Assembly: GCA_028819675.1 (NCBI GenBank)
Contig: JAPPKT010000095.1
Location: 1-5,743, forward strand
DNA length: 5,743 nt
Direction: 5' to 3'
Source: Caldilineaceae bacterium
Lineage (GTDB): Bacteria; Chloroflexota; Anaerolineae; Caldilineales; Caldilineaceae
This document shows positions 1-5,743 of the stretch, piece by piece. The position numbers were made by a program, and so were the translations under genes. The notes below the pieces were generated by a model, which saw nothing but the letters and a program-made list of their open reading frames with translations, had not been told where the DNA came from and ran no database searches. Position 1 is the first letter of the stretch. Every line of letters starts with the position of its first letter.

Positions 1-21
1 GGGGGGGGCCCCCCCCCCCCC
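1..21. other. G8-C13 homopolymer block at the window edge
   Basis: The window opens with eight G followed directly by thirteen C, and C-rich sequence continues to about position 30. Nothing coding or regulatory is evident. Such a run at the very start of a sequence is most easily read as a contig-end or sequencing/assembly artefact, such as poly-G from two-colour chemistry joined to its complement. A real GC homopolymer tract cannot be excluded from sequence alone. Confidence 0.6.
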
Positions 22-414
22 AACGCCCCCTCTCCTACAACATGCCTCGTCGACCGGGTGTCGTCATTGGAAACGGGTGCCTAATTGAAAGTGCCTAGCC
101 AGACCACGTCCCGCCAGTCCCATTAGATCCCCGTAAATGCCGGCCTTGTGCCTGCCCTGTGCCCCTCGAACAACCGGATCACAATATCGCCCACCGCCGC
201 AGCGCATTCCCCGCCTGACCCTCTTCGCTCCAAAACTGGGACGCACACGAAAACGCGGCCTGAATGGTTTGGCTGGAACTGTCCACGTGTGCAAAGCTAT
301 ACGCCTGCTGCGCTTGGCCCCCGAGGAAGCCGCTTTCTCAAAGCTGAAACACTGTTACGGGCCGGGCTGTCGCCGCCGCAGATACATGAGGCTCACCGTA
401 ATGTGGACATCGCA
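22..414. other. Stretch without a supportable gene
   Basis: The reading frame of the next gene stays open upstream to a GTG at 148. However, the residues it would add (Pro-, Ser- and Thr-rich, without hydrophobic or secondary-structure periodicity) look unlike the protein that follows. Overlapping frames on both strands, such as 137-550 forward and 64-294 reverse, give Arg- and Cys-rich peptides typical of GC-rich noncoding DNA. I saw no tRNA, no convincing -35/-10 pair and no strong hairpin with a T tract. The stretch may hold the promoter of the following gene and the degenerate end of whatever lay upstream. Confidence 0.45.
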
Positions 415-1227
415 ATGTCATTCAACCACCCTTTCCCAACGACCAGACCCCCCATATCCATTGCAGAGAGCGACAAAAAAATATCGCACCTCGATCTCCC
501 CCAACTGCAATGGTGGCCCATCGTACCCTCCCTCGGGCACCATTCGATGAAAGCCGCCTACGAGGCCGATACACTTGAATTGAGCGCGGTGACAGAAATG
601 TCCGCAACCAGCCTCGCCAGAATTCATAACCTGGACTGCGTCGAGATCGCCGTGCGGGAACGAGCGATACGCGAAGACTGGGATGTGCCCGGCAGTCCAA
701 GCCTCTTCTATGCAAGGCTCGACGAAAAGGAGACGAGATGGCTGGGCGTTGTTCAGCAAATGGACGACAGAAAAGTGCTGCGAACCTTCAAAGACAAATG
801 GTTTGAAGCAGACTGGGGCCGTGGTGCGAATCGCAAGATCTGTGACGACGGCCGCTACCGGCGCCAGCCTGATGGCTCATTTCGCACGAGCCGCGGGCAG
901 GGCATAGGCGTCGGAACTTACGACGTTACCATCGGCGCCCGGACGTTCCACTGCCTGCGCGTCTGGGACACCCTTGGGTCACCCCCGAGCGAACGCCAGG
1001 AGTTGGCCGAAGCTTTCATTGAAGAAGGTGGGCGCGTCGTGTTCTATCGCCAGTACCGGGGCAGGCAGATGGGCCCAGGAGATACCGACTGGGCCATCAA
1101 GTACCCGGAAAATCTGAAGATCGTCATCGACGGCTGCGTCTATGTTCACTGCAACTGCACGGGCAGGGCGCACGATCTCATTACAAACACCGCCATCGGC
1201 GCTGATCTGCCGAGAATGACGTTCTGA
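415..1227 (+). CDS. Conserved-looking hypothetical protein, about 270 aa
   Basis: I do not recognise a named family. From the ATG at 415 the protein has 270 residues, no signal peptide and no membrane segment, so it is probably cytoplasmic. The N-terminus is Pro-rich and leads to a Leu-Pro/Trp-Trp-Pro stretch (about residues 27-36). The middle and C-terminal parts alternate short beta-like strands with charged turns, for example YDVTIGARTFHCLRVWD at 169-185. Near the C-terminus is an HCNC motif (245-248) followed by TGRAHD. The pattern suggests a mostly beta, calycin-like fold, but that is inference. The start is uncertain: GTG at 403 and ATG at 547 are in frame, the frame is open back to 148, and none has a clear Shine-Dalgarno. 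I prefer 415 because protein-like composition begins about there. It lies 279 bases before the next gene, which has its own promoter, so it is probably a separate transcription unit. A shared function is not shown. Confidence 0.7.
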   Translation: MSFNHPFPTTRPPISIAESDKKISHLDLPQLQWWPIVPSLGHHSMKAAYEADTLELSAVTEMSATSLARIHNLDCVEIAVRERAIREDWDVPGSPSLFYARLDEKETRWLGVVQQMDDRKVLRTFKDKWFEADWGRGANRKICDDGRYRRQPDGSFRTSRGQGIGVGTYDVTIGARTFHCLRVWDTLGSPPSERQELAEAFIEEGGRVVFYRQYRGRQMGPGDTDWAIKYPENLKIVIDGCVYVHCNCTGRAHDLITNTAIGADLPRMTF

Positions 1228-1403
1228 AGTGAACAGATAACGCCCCATCCTTCAGAAGAAATTTACGCAAACTGCCCGTCTTCCATTTCGGCCGCGCGAA
1301 AATGCCCGTCGACTTCAAGAACACGCCTCCGGAACAGGAAGTGCGAAGGCTTCCCTTGTCCTGCCATGCCGGCAGACGAGATGCCCCACACTCCACCGCG
1401 CGT

Positions 1404-1431
1404 TTGACATCCATCCAAACTTCCCTATAAT
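1404..1431 (+). promoter_or_regulatory. Consensus sigma-70 promoter
   Basis: A perfect -35 hexamer TTGACA (1404-1409) and a perfect -10 hexamer TATAAT (1426-1431) are separated by 16 bases. The usual optimum is 17, and 16 is well tolerated. The expected transcription start is about 1438-1439, giving a leader of about 69 bases to the GTG at 1507. The promoter lies in an intergenic region directly upstream of the sialidase-like gene and points towards it, so it probably drives that gene and the ABC transporter genes behind it. A twelve-base consensus match at correct spacing in GC-rich DNA is unlikely by chance. Confidence 0.82.
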
Positions 1432-1446
1432 GCTGACACTGTCAGC
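1432..1446. promoter_or_regulatory. Perfect 15-bp palindrome over the start site, putative repressor operator
   Basis: GCTGACACTGTCAGC is a perfect inverted repeat of two 7-base arms (GCTGACA and TGTCAGC) around a central C. It starts one base after the -10 hexamer and covers the predicted transcription start, where a bound dimer would block RNA polymerase. Short palindromes with TGACA/TGTCA half-sites are common for dimeric helix-turn-helix repressors such as the TetR and GntR families, but the regulator cannot be named and none is encoded in the window. There is no T tract, so it is not an intrinsic terminator. Confidence 0.65.
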
Positions 1447-1506
1447 CCAATGCGCCAGCCGTAGTCCTCAGACCCGAACTTGTGCTTTCCCACAAGAGCC
1501 GCTTTC

Positions 1507-2487
1507 GTGCCCTCCATCCGAGTCAGTTCCGTCCGTCAACTATTCAATGACGGCAATCACAATGCTTTCACCGATATGTGTCGGTTCAGTGATCGCCTCT
1601 ATCTGACATTCCGCAGCTGCCCCGACGGCCACATGCTTTTCTCCTCGTCACGCATCGTTGTGTTGTCAAGCACAGATGGAATCGACTGGAAGCAGGTTCA
1701 TTCCTTCAGTGCTGCCAACCGGGATGTCAGAGACCCCCACTTTCTGGTCTTCGACAACAAGCTGTTCGTCTACACCGGCGCCTGGTGGGTGACGCCCGGA
1801 AACGCCGAGGATAGGGACGTCAACGATCATCTTGGCTTCTGCGCCTGGAGCAAAGACGGCGAGAACTGGCACGGGCCGCGCATGTTGGACGGTACCCACG
1901 GCCATTACATCTGGCGCGCGGCCGCACACAACGGATTGGCCTATCTCAACGGCCGCCGCATCCGCAATTTCGACGTGCTTGCCCGGCGCGACGAGCCCCC
2001 GGAGTGGATGGAGTCCTGGCTGCTGCAAAGTTTTGACGGATTCACCTGGACGCCGCTCAGCCTGATTCAACCCGCCCACGGCGACGAAACCGCGCTGCTT
2101 TTCGAAAACAACGGCGACCTGCTTGCGGTCGCTCGCGCCGGCGGCCGGCCGGCTCAACTTTGCCGTTCCCGCCATCCCTTCACAAACTGGGCGTGCACCG
2201 ATCTGGATAGGCACATCGGCGGCCCGCTCCTTGTCCGCTGGGGAAATCAGATCCTGGTCGGCGGGCGCAAGCACACCGAAGACGGTCCCGTCACCGCCCT
2301 GTATGAATTGGTCGGCACAGAGCTGGAGGAAATCGCCGTCCTTCCCAGCGGGGGCGACAACTCCTATCCCGGCTTCGTCGAACTGGGACCGGACAGCGCC
2401 TTACTATCCTACTACTCGAGTCACGAAGGCAGCGGAACGGGCCTGGCGCCCTCCGCCATCTATCTGGCTTCACTGCAAAAACACTGA
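1507..2487 (+). CDS. Sialidase/BNR-repeat-like beta-propeller protein
   Basis: This 326-residue protein has three Asp-box motifs of the form S-x-D-G-x-x-W, at residues 55-61, 115-121 and 175-181. They are spaced exactly 60 residues apart, as expected for successive blades of a sialidase-type beta-propeller. The opening part (LFNDGNHNAFTDMCRF, then LYLTFRSCPDGH) resembles the first blade of proteins commonly annotated as exo-alpha-sialidase or glycosyl hydrolase. There is no signal peptide, so it is probably cytoplasmic. I could not assign a full catalytic set (Arg triad, Tyr/Glu pair), so hydrolase activity is unproven and a binding or lyase-like role is possible. I chose GTG 1507, preceded by a weak AAGAG at about 8 bases. 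TTG 1480 is an in-frame alternative adding nine residues, and a stop at 1462-1464 closes the frame further up. It lies just downstream of a consensus promoter and 19 bases before the first permease gene, so it is probably the first gene of the transporter operon and may process the imported substrate. Confidence 0.78.
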   Translation: MPSIRVSSVRQLFNDGNHNAFTDMCRFSDRLYLTFRSCPDGHMLFSSSRIVVLSSTDGIDWKQVHSFSAANRDVRDPHFLVFDNKLFVYTGAWWVTPGNAEDRDVNDHLGFCAWSKDGENWHGPRMLDGTHGHYIWRAAAHNGLAYLNGRRIRNFDVLARRDEPPEWMESWLLQSFDGFTWTPLSLIQPAHGDETALLFENNGDLLAVARAGGRPAQLCRSRHPFTNWACTDLDRHIGGPLLVRWGNQILVGGRKHTEDGPVTALYELVGTELEEIAVLPSGGDNSYPGFVELGPDSALLSYYSSHEGSGTGLAPSAIYLASLQKH

Positions 2488-2506
2488 CGCCTGGTCAATT
2501 CCGATT

Positions 2507-3493
2507 ATGTGGTCCTTTATCCTTCGCCGCATCCTGCTGATGGTCCCTACCCTGTTCGTCGTCTCTGTCATCTCTTTCGTCATCATTGAGGCGCCGCCGG
2601 GTGACTTTATGGACTCCTATGTGAATGCACTCCTGCAGGAGCAGGAGGCGGTCGACCCGGCCGAAATCGAATCGCTGCGCAAGCGCTACGGTCTGGATGC
2701 GCCCACCTACGTCCGTTATTTCCGCTGGCTTGGCAACATCATGCAGGGCAACCTGGGGCGCTCGCTGGAATGGAACCAGCCCGTTAGCAAACTGGTCGCC
2801 GACCGCCTGCCTTGGAGTCTTGCCATCTCGGTCGCCTCCTTTTTCCTTGCCTACGCAATCGCAATCCCGATCGGCCTCTATTCCGCCACCCGTCAATACT
2901 CGCTTGGGGACTATTTCTTCACCCTGATCGGTTTCATCGGGCTGGCGACGCCCAACTTTCTGCTCGCCCTCCTCATCCTGTGGTACTACTTTGTTGCCAC
3001 CGGCAACGTCGCGGTCGGCCTCTTTTCCGACGAATACCTGATCGCGCCCTGGAGCTTCGCCAAGTTCATCGATCTCCTGAAGCACCTCTGGCTGCCGGCC
3101 CTGGTCGTCGGCACCGCCGGCACGGCCGGCCTGATCCGCGTCATGCGCGCCAATCTGCTCGATGAGCTGGAGCGGCCCTATGTGATGGTGGCCCGTTCGA
3201 AAGGACTGTCCGAGGGCAAGCTCCTCGTCAAATACCCTTTCCGTATCGCCATGAATCCCGTCGCCAGCACCATCGGCTGGACGCTGCCTACACTCGTGAA
3301 CGGCGAACTGCTGGCCTCACTCGTACTCGGTCTGCCCACCATCGCCCCGCTCTTTGTCGGCGCACTGCTAAGCCAGGACATGTTCCTGGCAGGCAGCGTG
3401 GTCATGATCCTGAGCACGCTCACGTTGGTGGGCACGCTGCTTTCCGACATCGTTCTCGCCTGGCTTGATCCCCGCATTCGCGGCGCCATCTGA
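2507..3493 (+). CDS. dppB: Peptide/nickel-family ABC transporter permease, DppB type
   Basis: This 328-residue inner-membrane subunit would form half of the translocation channel of an oligopeptide-family importer. The N-terminus (MWSFILRRIL) leads into the first membrane helix (about 8-27), followed by the typical extracytoplasmic segment with SLRKRYGLD (57-64) and GNLGRS (81-86). Further helices lie at about 103-124, 136-162, 196-214, 258-285 and 295-318. The cytoplasmic EAA-type coupling loop is at about 225-251 (YVMVARSKGLSEGKLLVKY), where the ATPase docks. The C-terminal LDPRIRGAI matches the usual LDPRIR ending of the family. Length is normal for DppB. The frame is open upstream to 2123 through the preceding gene, but the family N-terminus fixes the start at ATG 2507, 19 bases after the sialidase-like stop. 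There is no strong Shine-Dalgarno, so translational coupling is plausible. The symbol is family-level only; the substrate could be a peptide, a sugar oligomer or something else. Confidence 0.93.
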   Translation: MWSFILRRILLMVPTLFVVSVISFVIIEAPPGDFMDSYVNALLQEQEAVDPAEIESLRKRYGLDAPTYVRYFRWLGNIMQGNLGRSLEWNQPVSKLVADRLPWSLAISVASFFLAYAIAIPIGLYSATRQYSLGDYFFTLIGFIGLATPNFLLALLILWYYFVATGNVAVGLFSDEYLIAPWSFAKFIDLLKHLWLPALVVGTAGTAGLIRVMRANLLDELERPYVMVARSKGLSEGKLLVKYPFRIAMNPVASTIGWTLPTLVNGELLASLVLGLPTIAPLFVGALLSQDMFLAGSVVMILSTLTLVGTLLSDIVLAWLDPRIRGAI

Positions 3494-3562
3494 GACTGAA
3501 GTCCGGGCAAAGAAGGCCTTCCAACTCGAATTTGCAAGCCGCAACAGACTGGTAGAACTGCA

Positions 3563-4702
3563 ATGGCCGTAATCGAAGAAAGATTCCAATCGAGCAACAC
3601 TGGGGTGGACGCCAGCGAAGAGGACCTGTCGGTCGCTACCCAGTGGCAGCTGATTCGCTGGAAGTTCCTGAGGCACAAGGTAGCGGTCGTTTCACTGCTG
3701 CTGATAGCAATCTTCTATATCTTTGCTATCTTTGCCGAATTCCTCTCGCCCTACGACCCCGCCCACCACGACACCGATTACATGTTCATGCCCCCGCAGC
3801 GGCTGCGCTTCTTCGACGATGGCCAATTTCAGTTGCGCCCCTTCGTCTACGGCATGACTTCCCAGATGGACGAAAACACCTTCAGGACCACCTGGGAGTT
3901 GGACAAAACTCAGAAATTCCCCGTCAAACTGTTCGTTCGCGGCGATTCCTATAAACTTTGGGGCCTGTTCGAGAGCAACATCCACCTCATCGGCGTCGAA
4001 GAAGGCACCTTCTTCCTCATCGGAACCGACAAGATGGGACGCGACCTTCTCTCACGCATCATCTTCGGCGGCCGCATCTCGCTGTCCGTCGGCCTGCTGG
4101 GCATCGCCATCAGCTTCGTGATCGGCGTCATCATGGGCGGCGTCTCCGGCTATTTCGGCGGCGTCACCGACCTGGTCATCCAGCGCATCATCGAATTCCT
4201 GCGTTCGATTCCCACTCTGCCGCTTTGGATGGCGCTGAGCGTGGCTCTTCCTCCTACGTGGACCGTCGTGCAGATATACTTTGGCATCGTGGTTATTCTC
4301 TCCCTCGTCGGCTGGACGGGGCTGGCGCGCGTCGTGCGCGGCAAGTTCATGTCTCTTCGCGAAGAGGAGTATGTGATGGCCGCCCAACTCAACGGTTCCA
4401 ATGAGGCCCGCGTCATCTTCAAGCACATGCTGCCCTCCTTCACCAGCCACATTATCGCTTCGCTCACTCTGAGCGTCCCCGGCATGATCCTCGGCGAGAC
4501 CGCGCTGAGCTTCATCGGCCTGGGCCTGCAGAACCCGGCCATCAGCTGGGGCGTGCTCCTCAAGGACGCCCAGCGGATCATCGTCCTGGCCGACTCTCCC
4601 TGGCTCCTTTCCCCCGGCCTGTTCGTCATCATCGCCATTCTCTGCTTCAACTTTGTCGGCGACGGCCTGCGCGACGCCGCCGACCCCTATTCGTCAATCT
4701 AG
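3563..4702 (+). CDS. dppC: Peptide/nickel-family ABC transporter permease, DppC type, with enlarged external segment
   Basis: This is the 379-residue partner permease of the DppB-type subunit. It has a cytoplasmic N-terminal tail (1-38) with the usual WKFLRHK before helix 1 (about 39-60), then SPYDP (62-66). The family motif GTDKMGRDLLSRIIFGGRIS is at 154-173. Later helices lie at about 174-196, 220-256, 295-320 and 349-368. The EAA-type ATPase docking loop (YVMAAQLNGSNEARVIFKHMLP) is at 270-291. The ending DGLRDAADPY matches the family's GDGLRDALDP consensus. It is clearly longer than the roughly 300 residues of E. coli DppC because about 90 residues, rich in Phe, Tyr and Trp, separate SPYDP from GTDKMGRD. 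This segment would face the outside and might contact the binding protein. The gene starts 69 bases after dppB. The gap holds the 10-bp palindrome GAAGGCCTTC (3512-3521), with no terminator features. Confidence 0.93.
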   Translation: MAVIEERFQSSNTGVDASEEDLSVATQWQLIRWKFLRHKVAVVSLLLIAIFYIFAIFAEFLSPYDPAHHDTDYMFMPPQRLRFFDDGQFQLRPFVYGMTSQMDENTFRTTWELDKTQKFPVKLFVRGDSYKLWGLFESNIHLIGVEEGTFFLIGTDKMGRDLLSRIIFGGRISLSVGLLGIAISFVIGVIMGGVSGYFGGVTDLVIQRIIEFLRSIPTLPLWMALSVALPPTWTVVQIYFGIVVILSLVGWTGLARVVRGKFMSLREEEYVMAAQLNGSNEARVIFKHMLPSFTSHIIASLTLSVPGMILGETALSFIGLGLQNPAISWGVLLKDAQRIIVLADSPWLLSPGLFVIIAILCFNFVGDGLRDAADPYSSI

Positions 4703-4722
4703 GCAGACCGCCAACCTGTCAC

Positions 4723-5724
4723 ATGACCCAGTCACCACTCCTGCTCAGCGTCGACAATCTGGCCACCCACTTCTTCTCGCAAGAGGGCATCCTTGAGGCC
4801 GTTGACGGCGTCTCCTTTGACATACACGCCGGCGAGGCCCTGGGCATCGCCGGCGAGAGCGGCTGCGGCAAGAGCGTTACCGCCCAGTCAATCCTGCGTA
4901 TCGTGCCCAAGAACGGCAAAATCGTTATGGGGGAAATCTCCCTCTTCCAGAACGGTGAATCTGTCGACCTGGTGCAACTGGATGATCGCGGCCAGGAGAT
5001 TCGCCAGATCCGCGGCGGCGAGATCGCTATGGTCTTCCAGGAGCCCATGGCCGCCTTCAGCATGGTCTACACGATTGGCAATCAGATCACCGAGGTGATC
5101 CGGCTGCACCAGGACTGCAGCCAGAACGAGGCGCGTGACCGGGCGATCGAGATGCTGCGGCGCGTGGGTATGCCCAAACCGGAACAGACCATCGACGCCT
5201 ACCCCTTTGCGCTAAGCGGCGGTATGCGTCAGCGCGCTATGATTGCAATGGCCCTCTCCTGCCATCCCGCTTTGCTGATCGCCGACGAGCCAACCACCGC
5301 CGTCGACGTTACGATTCAGGCCCAGGTGCTTGAGCTGATGAAGGACCTGCAGCGGGACATGGGCATGGCGCTGATTGTCATCACGCATGACCTCGCTGTC
5401 ATCTCCGAACTGTGTGACCGCGTCATGATCATGTACCTGGGCAAAGACGTGGAAAGCGCCCCCGCCGATGTCATCTTTCGCGACCCGAAGCATCCCTACA
5501 CGATCGGTCTTCTGCGCTCCGTACCCGAGCTGGGAGAAGGCCACAACCAGGAGCTCGACCCTATCACCGGTTCCGTACCTAGCCCCTATCGCCGGCCGCC
5601 GGGCTGTCCCTTCCATCCCCGCTGCCCGGAGTTCATTCCCGACGTCTGCGACGTCCACCTGCCGCCCCAGATCGAGCTGGCGGGAGGACATCGCGTCCGC
5701 TGCCATCTGTATGTCCAGGACTGA
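4723..5724 (+). CDS. dppD: Peptide/nickel-family ABC transporter ATPase, DppD type
   Basis: This 333-residue cytoplasmic ATPase would power the importer. Visible motifs are Walker A GESGCGKS (44-51), Q-loop VFQEP (104-108), signature LSGGM (164-168), Walker B LLIADE (184-189), D-loop TTAVD (191-195) and H-loop His222. All catalytic residues are present, so it should be active. The C-terminal oligopeptide-transporter extension (about 245-333) includes HPYTIGLLRSVP and four cysteines at 295, 301, 309 and 327 (C-x5-C-x7-C-x17-C). In this family such cysteines can hold an iron-sulfur cluster. After the Q-loop the sequence MAAFSMVYTIGNQI replaces the common MTSLNP-type stretch, a mild variation. 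The ATG at 4723 follows dppC by 20 bases and gives the expected N-terminus (LLSVDNLATHF); its ribosome binding site is weak. A partner DppF-type ATPase probably follows at once. Substrate is not determined by this subunit. Confidence 0.95.
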   Translation: MTQSPLLLSVDNLATHFFSQEGILEAVDGVSFDIHAGEALGIAGESGCGKSVTAQSILRIVPKNGKIVMGEISLFQNGESVDLVQLDDRGQEIRQIRGGEIAMVFQEPMAAFSMVYTIGNQITEVIRLHQDCSQNEARDRAIEMLRRVGMPKPEQTIDAYPFALSGGMRQRAMIAMALSCHPALLIADEPTTAVDVTIQAQVLELMKDLQRDMGMALIVITHDLAVISELCDRVMIMYLGKDVESAPADVIFRDPKHPYTIGLLRSVPELGEGHNQELDPITGSVPSPYRRPPGCPFHPRCPEFIPDVCDVHLPPQIELAGGHRVRCHLYVQD

Positions 5725-5728
5725 GAAC

Positions 5729-5743
5729 ATGGCACAAGCAGAT
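5729..5743 (+). CDS. Start of next operon gene, probably the second (DppF-type) ATPase, cut by the window end
   Basis: An ATG opens four bases after the DppD stop and reads M-A-Q-A-D before the window ends. An AGGA (5717-5720) sits 8 bases upstream, the best-placed ribosome binding site in the window. The identity cannot be read from five codons. The call rests on the usual gene order, in which a DppF-type ATPase directly follows DppD. Confidence 0.5.

Noticed and set aside
1361..1375. Possible hairpin CTGCC-N5-GGCAG after the first gene
   Set aside because: The stem is only five base pairs and no T tract follows, so it does not support an intrinsic terminator.
1181..1414. Reverse-strand open frame of 77 codons across the intergenic region
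   Set aside because: It overlaps the end of the forward gene and ends over the -35 element. It has no visible ribosome binding site or domain, and its composition fits chance in GC-rich DNA.
1666..2274. Reverse-strand open frame of 202 codons opposite the sialidase-like gene
   Set aside because: It is a shadow of a well-supported forward gene with three Asp boxes. Long antisense frames are common in GC-rich genes.
2123..2506. Long N-terminal extension of the DppB-type frame
   Set aside because: The extension lies inside the sialidase-like gene in another frame, and the permease family N-terminus starts at the ATG at 2507.
2630..2641. Perfect 12-bp palindrome CTCCTGCAGGAG
   Set aside because: It lies inside the dppB coding region at Leu-Leu-Gln-Glu codons and is explained by coding sequence, with no second copy seen.
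3512..3521. Palindrome GAAGGCCTTC between the two permease genes
   Set aside because: It is short and has no loop, T tract or adjacent promoter. It could be chance, and it does not argue for a transcription break in the operon.

Overview
The window looks like a fragment of a GC-rich, probably environmental (metagenome-assembled) bacterial genome. The GC-rich coding bias, the weak or absent Shine-Dalgarno sequences before most genes and the DppB/DppC/DppD sequence style would fit Chloroflexota (Caldilinea-like) or another uncultured soil or marine phylum such as Planctomycetota. I cannot place it firmly by eye. The first 21 bases are a G8-C13 homopolymer block, which suggests a contig end or assembly artefact.

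Layout, all genes on the + strand. Positions 1-414 hold the homopolymer block and about 390 bases in which I can support no gene. Positions 415-1227 encode a conserved-looking protein of about 270 residues that I do not recognise. Positions 1228-1506 are intergenic and hold the best regulatory signal of the window. This is a textbook sigma-70 promoter (TTGACA, 16-bp spacer, TATAAT), followed after one base by a perfect 15-bp inverted repeat (GCTGACACTGTCAGC) lying over the expected transcription start, a classic position for a repressor operator.

Downstream is a compact run that this promoter probably drives. It contains a cytoplasmic sialidase/BNR-like beta-propeller protein (1507-2487), two inner-membrane permeases of the peptide/nickel (Dpp/Opp) ABC family (2507-3493 and 3563-4702), and the first ATPase, DppD-type (4723-5724). 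The opening codons of what is probably the second ATPase (DppF-type) start at 5729 and run off the window. Gaps are 19, 69, 20 and 4 bases.

Together the run encodes most of an importer of the oligopeptide family. No solute-binding protein lies in the window, so it must be nearby outside or elsewhere in the genome. The sialidase-like gene at the head of the operon makes a glycan, glycopeptide or other sugar-derived substrate as plausible as a peptide, but this is inferred from context only. I found no RNA genes, CRISPR arrays, transposons or convincing intrinsic terminators.
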